Shown piece after piece: positions 26,089 through 35,543 of a stretch of 64,000 bases of DNA. A program made the translations under genes and the position numbers. Below the pieces are notes generated by a model, which was not told the origin of the DNA, made no database searches, and was given only the letters and a program-made list of their open reading frames with translations. Numbering within the stretch: position 1 is the stretch's first letter; every line of letters starts with the position of its first letter. Source of the DNA: Dyadobacter endophyticus (GTDB lineage Bacteria; Bacteroidota; Bacteroidia; Cytophagales; Spirosomataceae); contig NZ_BMIA01000001.1 in assembly GCF_014641595.1 (NCBI RefSeq), positions 1,922,426 through 1,986,425 on the forward strand. Reading direction: 5' to 3'.

Positions 26089-28392
26089 TTAGAATAACAC
26101 CCCTTCGTCATCCGATTTCGCCGGTGGCGTGTAAACATCCTCGGAAACCTGCGTCGAGTCGGTCGCGCATTCGCCGGTGTAGCCTTCCGGGCGCGGGAAC
26201 GGGCCCTTGCGGTATTGAATGAGCGTCTGGTCGTTGTAAACCTTTTGCATGAATGCGCCCCATGCAGGCATGGCCACGCGCCCACCCTGCCCGAGCGCCA
26301 GGCTGCGGTAGTGAATGCTTCGGTCCTCGCCTCCAACCCACACACCTGCCACGAGATTGTGCGTCATGCCCATAAACCAGCCGTCGGAATGGTTCTGCGA
26401 AGTACCGGTTTTGGCCGCGATCTCATTGCCGTCTGTAACACCCCATTGCCGCAGGCGGCCTGCCGTGCCGCCCGGGTCTTCCACTGCGCCGCGCATGAGG
26501 TACAGCATATTATAGGCCATATTTTCGCTGAGTTCCTGGCTCTGCTGCTCATGAAACTCGGCCAGGAGCTTGCCGTGGCGGTCTTCGATGCGCAGGATCG
26601 TCATGGGCATCACCTTGTACCCCCCGTTGGCAAATGAGGAATAGGCCGATACCATTTCGTAGATGGAGACATCGCCCGTTCCAAGGCAAAGCGCAGGGGT
26701 AGCGGGCAAATCGCTGGTAATGCCCAGCTTGTGGGCGTAATCCACGACAGTATTGGCTTTCACCATTTTCATAATGTTAGCAGTCACCGAATTCACCGAT
26801 TTCCCTAATGCCTGCCGGAGCGACAGCGGCTGCTCCGAGTACACGCCATTGGAATTTTTTGGCGTATAATCTTCCTGAACGTCATCAACCCCGGCTTGGA
26901 ATGTCACGGGCGAGTCCATGATCTTTTCACAAGGGTTTATAAAGTTTTTGTCCAAACCTGCCGTATAAACAAATGGCTTGAAAGTCGATCCGGGCTGCCT
27001 TTTGCCTTGCTTCACATGGTCGTACTGGAAATATTTGAAATTGATCCCTCCTACCCACGCCTTCACGTGCCCATTACGTGGGTCCATGGCCATCATGCCT
27101 GCGCGCAGGAAGTGCTTGTAATATTTGATGGAATCGATGGGGCTCATCGTAACCTCCTTTTCCCCATCCCAGGAAAATACCTTCATTTTATAAGGCTTCC
27201 GCATCACTTTCCACGCCTCCTCTTCTCCCAGTTTGTTTTTAAGCACATTGAAATACGGCAGGCGACGAACGGCTGTATTGATAAAGCCCGGAATTTCCTT
27301 CCCATTTTCGTCGATCCAGGGATTGCGGCCCTTCCAGTGATCGTTGAAAGTCTTCTGCTGCTCTTTCATGTGGCGGGTTAGCGCGTCTTCCATGTACTCC
27401 TGCATGCGCGAGTCGATGGTGGTGTAAATGCGCAGGCCGCTTGTGTAGAGGTTCAGGTCCGTGCCGTTTTCCTCGTTGTATAGCTTCACCCAGGCCTTCA
27501 TATATCCGCGCATCGATTCCTGGAAATAGGGCGCCGGACCATTGGCGTGCGTCTCCATGGCAAAATGCAAGCCCAACGGCTTTTCTTTCAGCTCGTTGAA
27601 ATCGTCCTCGGTAATGTCGTCATACTTCGCCATTTGAGCCAGTACCGTATTGCGGCGGTTAATGGCATTCTGCGGGAACCGCATCGGGTTGTAGATCGTC
27701 GGGTTTTGCAGCATGCCTACCAGCAATGCCGATTGCGTTAAATCCAGGTCGCGCACATCGGTGTCAAAATACGTTTTAGCCGCTACCTTCACCCCGTAAG
27801 CATTGTTCCCGAACGACACCGTGTTCAGGTACATTTGCATGACCTCCTGCTTGGTATATTTCCTTTCAAGAATGATGGAAAGAATCCATTCCTTGGTTTT
27901 CGCGATCACGATGCGGACGACGGGTATTTTGCCCAAACTCCCTTCAAATTCCTCGGAACGCGTATTGAACAGGTTTTTGGCGACCTGCTGTGTGAGCGTA
28001 CTACCGCCGCCTGAGCTCGAATTACCCGTGAGGATGCCCTTCGCCACCCGCAAAAGGCTCCGAGGATCGATGCCCGAGTGACTGATAAAGCGGGTATCCT
28101 CCGTCGCGAGCAATGCGTTGATGAGATTGGGCGAAATTTCGGAGATTTCCACCGGCGACCGGTTTTCAATCAGGTATTTACCGATCGACTTGCCATCCTG
28201 CGAGATCAGTTCGGAAGCGATCTCGCTTTTGGGGTTTTCTAACGCCTGTAAATCCGGCATTCCGCCGAAAAGCCAGAAAAAATTGTAGTTAACGGCAGTA
28301 ATGTAAAATATCAGCAAAGCCAGCCCAATGCCGAATGTACGCCAGAGTAAAAGAATGCGACGCCGGTATTTCCCGGGTTTCAGTTGAATCAT
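26089..28392 (-). CDS. mrcA: Penicillin-binding protein 1A, bifunctional
   Basis: 767 residues. A membrane anchor lies at about 12-35. The GT51 transglycosylase domain contains TEDTRFISHSGIDP (catalytic E98) and GGSTLTQQVAKNLF. The transpeptidase domain has STFK with Ser469, SVN in GKSVNSVTANIM, and KTGTS with K661. It polymerises lipid II and crosslinks peptides at the outer face of the inner membrane. The longer frame starts with GTG 18 codons upstream; the ATG before the basic MIQLKPGKYRRR segment fits a cytoplasmic tail better. The C terminus is acidic with PPAKSDDEGVLF. Confidence 0.93.
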   Translation of the reverse strand: MIQLKPGKYRRRILLLWRTFGIGLALLIFYITAVNYNFFWLFGGMPDLQALENPKSEIASELISQDGKSIGKYLIENRSPVEISEISPNLINALLATEDTRFISHSGIDPRSLLRVAKGILTGNSSSGGGSTLTQQVAKNLFNTRSEEFEGSLGKIPVVRIVIAKTKEWILSIILERKYTKQEVMQMYLNTVSFGNNAYGVKVAAKTYFDTDVRDLDLTQSALLVGMLQNPTIYNPMRFPQNAINRRNTVLAQMAKYDDITEDDFNELKEKPLGLHFAMETHANGPAPYFQESMRGYMKAWVKLYNEENGTDLNLYTSGLRIYTTIDSRMQEYMEDALTRHMKEQQKTFNDHWKGRNPWIDENGKEIPGFINTAVRRLPYFNVLKNKLGEEEAWKVMRKPYKMKVFSWDGEKEVTMSPIDSIKYYKHFLRAGMMAMDPRNGHVKAWVGGINFKYFQYDHVKQGKRQPGSTFKPFVYTAGLDKNFINPCEKIMDSPVTFQAGVDDVQEDYTPKNSNGVYSEQPLSLRQALGKSVNSVTANIMKMVKANTVVDYAHKLGITSDLPATPALCLGTGDVSIYEMVSAYSSFANGGYKVMPMTILRIEDRHGKLLAEFHEQQSQELSENMAYNMLYLMRGAVEDPGGTAGRLRQWGVTDGNEIAAKTGTSQNHSDGWFMGMTHNLVAGVWVGGEDRSIHYRSLALGQGGRVAMPAWGAFMQKVYNDQTLIQYRKGPFPRPEGYTGECATDSTQVSEDVYTPPAKSDDEGVLF

Positions 28393-28583
28393 GTATTTTC
28401 CAGAGTAACGTCCAATAAACCGACCAAATAAGTGAATTTGATCCACAAATCAGCTATTAGAACGTCACAGCGACGGCATTTGCTATTTTTTAAGTGAAAA
28501 TATTTAAGTTAATTAAAGTATACCAAAATGGCGTAAAGTGTTACTTTGGGGTTTATTTGAAATAACTCTTCAGTGATTCAGCC

Positions 28584-29636
28584 ATGAACCTAATCCGCCG
28601 CATCCCGCTGCTGCTAATGCTCTTAGCGCTCGCCGGTGTATTCACTCCCGCCCTTTCCTGCCGCTGCAGTGTATTCTATGAAGGCGTCGATAGCCTGCAA
28701 CAACTTGATGAATACGAATTCGTTGCGCACGTCCGTATTACAGGCGACGCGCCGCTGAAAACACCTGATGGCCGCCTGGTTGAAAGCACAGGTTTGCTGA
28801 AAATCGAAATCATCGAGCGATTCAAAGGAAAACCGGCTACTGAACTAACAGAAATGCTGAAAAACACCTCATGCGATATGGGTTTCGATGAAGGTGAAGA
28901 ATGGATTGTTTTCGCTAAAACATCCGGCGACAGACCGGCGGTTGCCCCCTGTCAGCGAAACGTGATTTATAAGGAACGCAATGGGGTCAGCGATTTGCAG
29001 TATCGTCGCGGCATCCGTGAACTCAACGATTTGCGGCGTTTGTACGGCCATAAACCAACAAAGCCAGCCGACGGCCTAAGCAAAACATATTATCCGGAAA
29101 ATAAGCTGCAGGTTGAAGAAACGTATTCGAACGGAATGCGGACCGGCGAACGAAAAGTCTATTTTCTTAACGGTAAACTGATGGGTAGGGAGCATTATCT
29201 GAATGACACCCTCAACGGGCCGTCGGAATGGTATTATCCCTCAGGCCAGCTATCCACGCGGCAGTACTTTCAGAAAGGAAAGAATCATAATGTCAGCATT
29301 TCCTATCATGACACCACCTGGAACAGCCGCAATCCGGGAATTAAACCAAGTACGCTCATTTGGTATCATGTCGTTTATGATCCGCAGGGGCGCGAAATTC
29401 TCTCACGAGAGTTTTCAAGGGCCGGGGTGATCGTTCGCGAGAATATTAATGATCCCGAAACGCGCTTAAGTACCACAATCTTTTATAGTGATAGTGGTTC
29501 CATGACAAGCATGCAACACTATCGCGACGGTCAGCCCTACGGCAATTACCAGGAATACGACCGTGAAGGCAACCCAACCAAATCCTGGGATTACGACGCC
29601 AATGGCAAGCAAATCAACCTCCACATTCCCAAATAA
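28584..29636 (+). CDS. Secreted TIMP/NTR-like protein with YwqK-type repeats
   Basis: 350 residues. The signal peptide ends before CRCSVFYEGV, so the mature protein probably begins with Cys-x-Cys, as in TIMP/NTR modules. Residues about 26-130 fit that fold (EYEFVAHVRI, and a pair of Cys at SCDMGF and PCQRNV). From about 167 to 340 several MORN/YwqK-like units occur (YPENKLQVEETYSNGMRTGE, YPSGQLSTRQYFQKGK, YRDGQPYGNYQEYDREGNP). Such repeats are common in Bacteroidota exported proteins. Function and partner are unknown; the gene is alone. Confidence 0.65.
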   Translation: MNLIRRIPLLLMLLALAGVFTPALSCRCSVFYEGVDSLQQLDEYEFVAHVRITGDAPLKTPDGRLVESTGLLKIEIIERFKGKPATELTEMLKNTSCDMGFDEGEEWIVFAKTSGDRPAVAPCQRNVIYKERNGVSDLQYRRGIRELNDLRRLYGHKPTKPADGLSKTYYPENKLQVEETYSNGMRTGERKVYFLNGKLMGREHYLNDTLNGPSEWYYPSGQLSTRQYFQKGKNHNVSISYHDTTWNSRNPGIKPSTLIWYHVVYDPQGREILSREFSRAGVIVRENINDPETRLSTTIFYSDSGSMTSMQHYRDGQPYGNYQEYDREGNPTKSWDYDANGKQINLHIPK

Positions 29637-30554
29637 CTACGCAGCGCCGGGCTGGCCGGAAAACTCAACCCGCTTTTTATATTCGTTCGGACTGAGACCG
29701 GTTTCTTTTTTAAATAGCCTCGAAAAATAGGGCGGGTTTTCAAAACCCAGCAAATAAGCCGTTTCCGCGACGGTTTTGTCGGTGCTGACCAGCATGTTCT
29801 TGGCCTCGGAAACGAGGAAGATGTGGATCAGTTCGATGGCGGTTTTACCCGTCTCCTGTTTGAGCAGATCACTCAGGTAACGCGGCGACGTGTTGAGTAG
29901 GTCGGCCATCAGCTTTACGGACGGCAAGCCTTTTTCCTGGAAATTACCATTTTCAAAATAGGTCGCGAGACTTTCGTTGAAACGCGAAACGGTAGTACCC
30001 GAAAGCTGCGTGCGGTTGATGAACTGGCGCTTGTAAAAACGCTGTGAATATTTCAGCATCGAATCCAGATGCGTGAGCATAATATCGCGGCTGTATTCGT
30101 CGGTATTGTTCAAATATTCACTTTGAATGCGGCCGAAAAGATCCCAGATAATCTGCTCCTCGCGTTGTGACAAGTGCAATGCCTCGTTGGCCTCATAATC
30201 GAAAAAGCCGTATTTGCGGATTTCCGAATGCAGCGGGTGACCGTTCAGAAAATCTTCGTGTACATAAAGAATAAAGCCTTTCTCTTCCAGTTCGATGTTA
30301 TTCATTTCGATCAGCTGCCGCGGTTTCGAGAAAAGCATCGACCCGTTTTCGTGGTCGTATTTCGTGCGGCCGTAAAGAATATGCCCGGCTTTGATCTTTT
30401 TGAATGCAATCATGTAAAAATCCGTCGTGAACTCCCGTCGGCCGAGCGTACAACTTCTCAGCTCATCGCAGGTGAACATGCTGATCATGGGGTGTTCTGG
30501 CGTCGGCATATTGTTGGCACGATGCAGTTCACTGACGCTCTTGTAATGTTCCAT
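29637..30554 (-). CDS. AraC-family transcriptional regulator
   Basis: 305 residues with an N-terminal cupin-like sensing part (about 30-170) and two HTH motifs at the C terminus: LMADLLNTSPRYLSDLLKQ and TVAETAYLLGFENPPYFSRLFKKETG, followed by LSPNEYKKR, the AraC signature. The longer reading frame adds 12 codons before MEHYKSVSEL; the internal ATG is favoured as family members begin like this. It directly abuts the stop of the convergent NTR-like gene, and the SDR upstream on the same strand, beyond a REP-like hairpin, may be its target. Confidence 0.92.
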   Translation of the reverse strand: MEHYKSVSELHRANNMPTPEHPMISMFTCDELRSCTLGRREFTTDFYMIAFKKIKAGHILYGRTKYDHENGSMLFSKPRQLIEMNNIELEEKGFILYVHEDFLNGHPLHSEIRKYGFFDYEANEALHLSQREEQIIWDLFGRIQSEYLNNTDEYSRDIMLTHLDSMLKYSQRFYKRQFINRTQLSGTTVSRFNESLATYFENGNFQEKGLPSVKLMADLLNTSPRYLSDLLKQETGKTAIELIHIFLVSEAKNMLVSTDKTVAETAYLLGFENPPYFSRLFKKETGLSPNEYKKRVEFSGQPGAA

Positions 30555-30594
30555 GGTTTTGAAACGGTTAAAATGCTGAATCAAACGCAATTAA

Positions 30595-30662
30595 GTTGTC
30601 ACGTTGAGCGAAGTCGAAGGCCGGTACAGTACCGACGTTTCGACTACGCTCAACGTGACAAC
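30595..30662. repeat. REP-like palindrome between SDR and AraC genes
   Basis: GTTGTCACGTTGAGCG (30595-30610) pairs perfectly with CGCTCAACGTGACAAC (30647-30662). AGTCGAA/TTCGACT and CGGTAC/GTACCG continue the stem inward. The core GAGCGAAGTCGAAGG is shared with the hairpin at 26009-26075, so the two belong to one dispersed repeat family. It could also stop SDR transcription. Confidence 0.8.
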
Positions 30663-30704
30663 AAAGTATGAATTAATCAAATTTACCTAAAATCAGGCAG
30701 CTAT

Positions 30705-31538
30705 CTACTGGCCAATGGCCACCTCGCCATGTGCGGCGTCAGCTACGTCTTTCCACTCTTCCCAGGTCGCCAGTCGGTCGGCATATACCTGGTTCAACCA
30801 GGGGAACCCAACTTTGCCCAGGAAAATTCGCAACGGCGGGTTTTCTTCGTCGACCACTTTCAGGATCGCGTCGGGAGTAGCTTCGGGATTACCGATCGTG
30901 TCTGGGGTTAACCCTGCATAAAGTGCTTCCTTAATACCGTCATACAATGCGATCGGCTCGGTATGGAAGGCGGAGGCGCCGCCCCAGTCGGTCGAGAAGC
31001 CGTTGGGTTCAACGATCGTCACTTTGATACCGAAATCTTTCACCTCGGAAGCCAGGGTTTCGCTGAGTCCTTCAACCGCCCATTTGGAAGCGTTGTAAAG
31101 GCCCAGTACCGGTAATGTGGCAACGCCCAGCACGCTGGACACCTGGATAATGTGGCCGCCGCCTTGTGCCCGCATGACGGGAATGGCCGCTTGTGTCACC
31201 CAAAGCAAACCGAACACGTTGGTTTCGATCTGGTCCCTGGCTTCTTTTTCGCTGGTTTCCTCGATGGCTCCGAACAAGCCGTAACCGGCATTGTTGATCA
31301 CAACGTCCACCCGGCCGAAGTGTTTGCTGGTTTGCTCGATGGCGGCGAAACTTGCTGCCCGATCGTTCACGTCCAGCTGAATGGTTAATAAGGTATCAGG
31401 ATATTGCGCCGCGAGATCTTTCAGCGCTTCTGTATTGCGTGCGGTAGCCGCTACTTTGTCCCCTCTTTGCAAAAAAGCCTCTGCCCATATACGGCCAAAT
31501 CCTTTGGAAGCGCCGGTAATAAAAATAGTCTTTGACAT
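30705..31538 (-). CDS. SDR-family oxidoreductase
   Basis: 277 residues. Classical SDR motifs: IFITGASKGFGRIW (TGxxxGxG), VINNAGYGLFGA, and the catalytic S in IQVSSVL with YNASKWAVEG (YxxxK). The length is that of classical SDR with a longer C terminus. The ATG at 31538 was chosen over a TTG nine bases upstream; a -7 element lies 32 bases before it. The divergent AraC gene at 31718 and the AraC gene downstream are both candidates for control. Confidence 0.92.
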   Translation of the reverse strand: MSKTIFITGASKGFGRIWAEAFLQRGDKVAATARNTEALKDLAAQYPDTLLTIQLDVNDRAASFAAIEQTSKHFGRVDVVINNAGYGLFGAIEETSEKEARDQIETNVFGLLWVTQAAIPVMRAQGGGHIIQVSSVLGVATLPVLGLYNASKWAVEGLSETLASEVKDFGIKVTIVEPNGFSTDWGGASAFHTEPIALYDGIKEALYAGLTPDTIGNPEATPDAILKVVDEENPPLRIFLGKVGFPWLNQVYADRLATWEEWKDVADAAHGEVAIGQ

Positions 31539-31569
31539 GATTGACAATTGTTTTTGTGTTTTGATGCTA

Positions 31570-31577
31570 CAAATTTA
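31570..31577 (-). promoter_or_regulatory. -7 promoter element for the SDR gene
   Basis: TAAATTTG on the minus strand fits TAnnTTTG exactly, 32 bases before the ATG. Confidence 0.45.
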
Positions 31578-31717
31578 CCGGGTCGCTTCCGCCGGCGACT
31601 TATACAAAAATCCGGAAATGTGATACACTTTAACGAAAGCCCGGTTTAACGAAACCCCGGTTGCAAGGTTTCAGAACCGCCGGGAACCGTTAAAGCCGGA
31701 TTCCGGTTCCGGGAATA

Positions 31718-32491
31718 ATGAATATCCAAACCTATTTTCCGACGCCGGAGCTTAGCCCGTTTATCCAGTCCTACAAGGTGATCGAAACACCGGCGGACGT
31801 GGTCAATAACGTGCTGCCCGGAACTTCGCCGGTAATGGTGTTCAGGCTGAGCGGGCAGGTTTCTGTTAACCACCCGGGCGGGTCCAACGTGCTGGAACCC
31901 ATCGTCGTCTCCGGCCTGCGAAAATCGGGGCGGGCAATGCAATACGAGTCGGGCACGGTCAATCTGCTGGTTACTTTCCGGGAAGGCGGCATTGCGCCGT
32001 TCGTTCGAGAGCCGCTGCATGAGCTCAGCGATACGAGCGTTCCCATGCATTGCCTCGATGGTTTCAAAGACGCCGGCTTGCTGGAAGAGCAACTGGCCGG
32101 CCAACCCTCGCATGAAGCGCGCATTACGCTGATCGAGCGCTTTCTGCTAAGCCGCTTGACTGGCAAAACGCCGGATGGAATGGTATTGGCAGCGATCCGG
32201 AAAATCCACCGTGCGGGTGGGCAACTGCGGATCAGAGAACTTGCTGACTCCCTTCACGTAAGCCAGGATGTATTCGAAAAACGTTTCAGGCGGGTAGCAG
32301 GGCTTTCGGCGAAACAGTTCTCGTATGTTGTTAAAATGAAGTCGGTAGTGGAGAAGGGCCGCACTGGCCTTACATTAGCCCAGATAGCACTCGACGCCGG
32401 CTATTTCGACCAGCCGCATTTTAACAAGGATTTCAAACTCTTCACCGGGCTTACCCCTACCGAGTTCTTCAAATCGCCCGTGTCATGGTAA
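31718..32491 (+). CDS. AraC-family transcriptional regulator
   Basis: 257 residues. The N-terminal part (about 1-140) has the ThaI/DUF6597-like start MNIQTYFPTPELSPFIQSYK seen in small AraC activators. The C-terminal HTH pair is IRELADSLHVSQDVFEKRF and TLAQIALDAGYFDQPHFNKDF with LTPTEFFK as the closing signature. It is divergent from an SDR and followed by an ABM monooxygenase gene after 93 bases; control of either is plausible. Confidence 0.92.
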   Translation: MNIQTYFPTPELSPFIQSYKVIETPADVVNNVLPGTSPVMVFRLSGQVSVNHPGGSNVLEPIVVSGLRKSGRAMQYESGTVNLLVTFREGGIAPFVREPLHELSDTSVPMHCLDGFKDAGLLEEQLAGQPSHEARITLIERFLLSRLTGKTPDGMVLAAIRKIHRAGGQLRIRELADSLHVSQDVFEKRFRRVAGLSAKQFSYVVKMKSVVEKGRTGLTLAQIALDAGYFDQPHFNKDFKLFTGLTPTEFFKSPVSW

Positions 32492-32584
32492 ATCAATGAT
32501 TTTTTACAAGAATGGCAGCCGGCCGTTTTGGAATTTTGTATCAACAAAAACAAACGAAAGGCTATTCACATTCAATTCAAAATC

Positions 32585-32923
32585 ATGGAATCAACATCAA
32601 ACGGAGAGATCGCATTCATCGGCAAATACCTGATCCCGGCAGCGTCCAAAGAAACATTTCTCGAACGGCAGAACATCGCCCGTGCCTACATCCACACGCT
32701 CGCAGGCTTCGTCCGTGACCACGCCTACGAACGCATTACCGAAAACGGTGATACCGAATACATTACCATCGCCACCTGGACAAATGACGAGGCCCTCAAC
32801 AATGCGAGGGAGCTGGTGCAGGCCGAGAACGACAGACAAGGTTTCGACCGCGCCGCAATGCTCAAAAAGCTGAATATTAAAATGGAGCCGGGCGTCTTCC
32901 GGGAAGATCACGCGCTGCCCTGA
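32585..32923 (+). CDS. ABM-type (antibiotic biosynthesis monooxygenase) domain protein
   Basis: 112 residues, the normal size for this dimeric ferredoxin-like fold. IAFIGKYLIPAASKETFLE and ITIATWTNDEALNNARELV (strand plus helix with the conserved W) support the call. Members oxidise small aromatic or reactive substrates without cofactors, or are non-catalytic. The ATG was chosen because the longer frame starts with TTG in an unlikely leader. A terminator follows. Confidence 0.75.
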   Translation: MESTSNGEIAFIGKYLIPAASKETFLERQNIARAYIHTLAGFVRDHAYERITENGDTEYITIATWTNDEALNNARELVQAENDRQGFDRAAMLKKLNIKMEPGVFREDHALP

Positions 32924-32949
32924 ACAGACCTTGCGTTGCGTACTACTAG

Positions 32950-32985
32950 GCGCATTCCGGCTGCAATGCCGGGACGCGCTTTTTT
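32950..32985 (+). terminator. Rho-independent terminator
   Basis: GCGCATTCCGGC (32950-32961) pairs with GCCGGGACGCGC (32968-32979) with two mismatches, followed by TTTTTT. It separates the ABM gene from the GAF gene. Confidence 0.8.
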
Positions 32986-33032
32986 CGGTTGGTGTGTCGT
33001 ATATTTAGGCTCGCATTGCCAGCCATAACACC

Positions 33033-35372
33033 ATGAAAAACGAAGTACTCGACGTTTCCGGAATGAGGGCACTCCCCCTCGACCTCGACTCGGCCATTTC
33101 CTTTATGCCGTATATCCGCTTCCTCGAACAGCGCGTCGCGGAAGAGAAGACGCTGAAATCGGCATTTTATAAAAATATTCTCACCTATTTTCACGAGCAC
33201 CAGATCCCACAGGGAGAAATACCGCTCGACGAGGTACATCGGTACGGCGATTTCCTGGAGTACGTTTATAGCAGTCTTTCGGCGCCACTTGCATCGGAGC
33301 ATAAGCTTGCCTGGGGCATGTGCATGCCGTTGTACCCGCACATTTTTTACGGCACCGACCTGCTCTTCGAAATGCTGAACATGAAGCCGCTCGAAACGCA
33401 GTTTGAACTTCAAAAAAGCCCGGAAGACTACCAGCGCGAGCGTCTGCACCTGATTTACACGCTGATCCTGCAAAGGTTGTACAATTTCCAGGTTCCGGTA
33501 AAAATACAGCAGTACCACGCCTGGACGGACACTCAAACCGGCCTTTACCGGTATTATGAAGTGCTGGTAAGCCCCGAGTTTGTGGAAGTGAGTGCCACGC
33601 AGGAGTTACCCGAGCTCAATTTCGTTGAAATATATGCCCATTTCAGCGAGAAGGACGGGCATCTGCAATTGCAAAAGGTATTGCCGCTCGACATGTTCCG
33701 GTTCCGGGGCTTTGCCGTGATCACGGTGTCGGATGTAACGGCTAAAATGGCTGTCGAGAACATCAAAAAAGTCCAGTTCAACAGGATACCCGGCGATAGC
33801 CCGAACCGTTACCAACGCATTATCCAATCGTTGAAAACCCTGGTACAGAGCAACCGCATCGAGTTCGATCTCTTTCCCTTCGTGCGCGTGAACGGCCAGG
33901 CAGTGTACGGATACGGACAGGCGGGCACGGGGGTACTTTTTCAGATTTGGGGAGAAAACCGGCTGACACCCGAAGAATTCCGGCGGCAAGCCGAAGGTTA
34001 CGCGGCCAAACCGAACTCGTTCTTCTCGCCCGACATTCAGGGCGAAGACGAGCGTCAGATCGGCTGGTTGGCACCTTTCCGAGATCTGAATGTGCGTTCC
34101 CTTGCGCTGGTACCACTTTTTGTGGAACAGAAACTGGTAGGGGTACTTTGCATGCATACCTGGGACGACGAGCGATTTGACGAGAAAAAACTGGCGTCGC
34201 TCGAAATGGCGTTCGCGCCGGTGGCGCAGTTGCTCAACACCTATATCGAAGAGTTCGACCTGGAACTGGAGAGCATTATCAAGGAAAAGTTTACCTCGAT
34301 ACAGCCCGCGGTGCAATGGAAGTTCAACGAATCGGCCTGGCATTACCTGCATCGGCGGAAGAAGGGTTTGCCAGAGGTAAGTGAAAATATCGCATTCTTC
34401 GACGTCTACCCGCTGTATGGTGCGATAGACATCCGCAATTCGACCAATGAACGAAATACGTCTATCCGCGCCGACCTGGGGCATTACCTTGATCTGCTCC
34501 ACGAATTGCTGGATGCCCTGGCAAGCCTCGACCGGTCGTCGCTCATGCAGGAACTGCGCTTTCATTGCACCAGATGGCGGCAGGCCGTCGCCCAGGGTGA
34601 ACTGAACAGCACTTCCGAGAACAACCTGAATACCTTTTTGAATGAAGAGGCCAGGAATTACCTCATTCATTTGTCGCAGCAGGACGTCCGCACGGCCCCG
34701 CTGATCGACCAATACCTTGGGATTACCCACCCGGCTCAGGGCGAAGTGCACCGCCACCGGCAGGAGCTGGACCAATCCATGGAGCTGATCAACACGGCCG
34801 TGAACCGGTATTTTGAAAATCAGAAAGAAGCCTTGCAACTGTCGTACCCATGCTATTTCGAGAAATTCAGAACCGACGGCATCGAATATGATATTTACAT
34901 CGGCCAGTCGATTTCCCCCGACAGGCCATTCAACCACTTTCATTTGAAAAACCTGCGGCTATGGCAACTTTCGTCGATGATCGAAGTGGCAAAACTCACG
35001 CGCGGGCTGCTCGGCGAGATGCCTAAGGAGCTGCACACCACTCAGCTGATTTTTGTCCATAACCACATGATAGACATCAGCTTCCGTGCCGACGAACGGA
35101 AGTTTGACGTTGAAGGCGCTTACAATATCCGCTACCAGATGATCAAAAAGCGCATCGACAAGGTCCGGATCAAGCATTCGCAGGAACGCCTCACCCAGCC
35201 CGACAAGATTGCTCTCATTTATTTGCACCAGCGCGATATCGAAGATTATCTGCCCTTCATCCAGTATTTGCAGGAAACAAATGCCCTGGAAGCTGCAACC
35301 GAAGAGCTCGAACTCGAAGATCTGCAAGGCCTGAGCGGCCTGCGTGCGCTGCGTTTGGGGATCGTGTATTGA
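33033..35372 (+). CDS. Large GAF-domain protein of unknown function
   Basis: 779 residues, no signal peptide or membrane helix. A GAF-like domain lies at about 280-410 (TGVLFQIWGENRLT, SLALVPLFVEQKLVGVLCMH). The N-terminal 270 residues and the C-terminal 360 match nothing I know; a stretch near 455-480 (VYPLYGAIDIRNSTNERN) is glycine-poor and recalls the helix-strand core of nucleotide-cyclase-like proteins, but this is only a resemblance. The rest is helix-rich and acidic. It stands alone between two terminators and should be cytoplasmic. A sensory or scaffold role is conceivable. Confidence 0.6.
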   Translation: MKNEVLDVSGMRALPLDLDSAISFMPYIRFLEQRVAEEKTLKSAFYKNILTYFHEHQIPQGEIPLDEVHRYGDFLEYVYSSLSAPLASEHKLAWGMCMPLYPHIFYGTDLLFEMLNMKPLETQFELQKSPEDYQRERLHLIYTLILQRLYNFQVPVKIQQYHAWTDTQTGLYRYYEVLVSPEFVEVSATQELPELNFVEIYAHFSEKDGHLQLQKVLPLDMFRFRGFAVITVSDVTAKMAVENIKKVQFNRIPGDSPNRYQRIIQSLKTLVQSNRIEFDLFPFVRVNGQAVYGYGQAGTGVLFQIWGENRLTPEEFRRQAEGYAAKPNSFFSPDIQGEDERQIGWLAPFRDLNVRSLALVPLFVEQKLVGVLCMHTWDDERFDEKKLASLEMAFAPVAQLLNTYIEEFDLELESIIKEKFTSIQPAVQWKFNESAWHYLHRRKKGLPEVSENIAFFDVYPLYGAIDIRNSTNERNTSIRADLGHYLDLLHELLDALASLDRSSLMQELRFHCTRWRQAVAQGELNSTSENNLNTFLNEEARNYLIHLSQQDVRTAPLIDQYLGITHPAQGEVHRHRQELDQSMELINTAVNRYFENQKEALQLSYPCYFEKFRTDGIEYDIYIGQSISPDRPFNHFHLKNLRLWQLSSMIEVAKLTRGLLGEMPKELHTTQLIFVHNHMIDISFRADERKFDVEGAYNIRYQMIKKRIDKVRIKHSQERLTQPDKIALIYLHQRDIEDYLPFIQYLQETNALEAATEELELEDLQGLSGLRALRLGIVY

Positions 35373-35395
35373 TTGCAAACGGGTTTAGCCATCCT

Positions 35396-35426
35396 GCCTC
35401 CGGAATTACCCCGGGGGCTTTTTTTA
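35396..35426 (+). terminator. Rho-independent terminator
   Basis: GCCTCCGG (35396-35403) pairs with CCGGGGGC (35411-35418) with one G-T pair, followed by TTTTTTT. It ends the GAF gene. Confidence 0.8.
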
Positions 35427-35444
35427 TGTAATTAAATTTAAATA

Positions 35445-35477
35445 CTATTTGGACTTATTACAAATAGACTATATTTG
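35445..35477 (+). promoter_or_regulatory. Promoter with overlapping operator dyad, DUF4198/Fur-like operon
   Basis: TTTG at 35448-35451 and TATATTTG at 35470-35477 are 18 bases apart and fit the Bacteroidota -33/-7 consensus well. The inverted repeat CTATTTG-N9-CAAATAG (35445-35451, 35461-35467) covers the -33 box and most of the spacer, so a bound repressor would block RNA polymerase. The Fur-like protein encoded in the same operon is the natural candidate. The start codon lies 66 bases after the -7 element. Confidence 0.65.
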
Positions 35478-35543
35478 CGGCTCTACATGCGAAGTGGGTG
35501 CTGGTTTTGCCCATCGCTTTTTTACTACTCATTTTTTCAAATC

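Noticed and set aside
33606..34943. Long minus-strand open frame (445 codons) inside the GAF gene
   Set aside because: It is fully antisense to a longer frame with normal codon usage and domain content; the protein lacks any recognisable motif.
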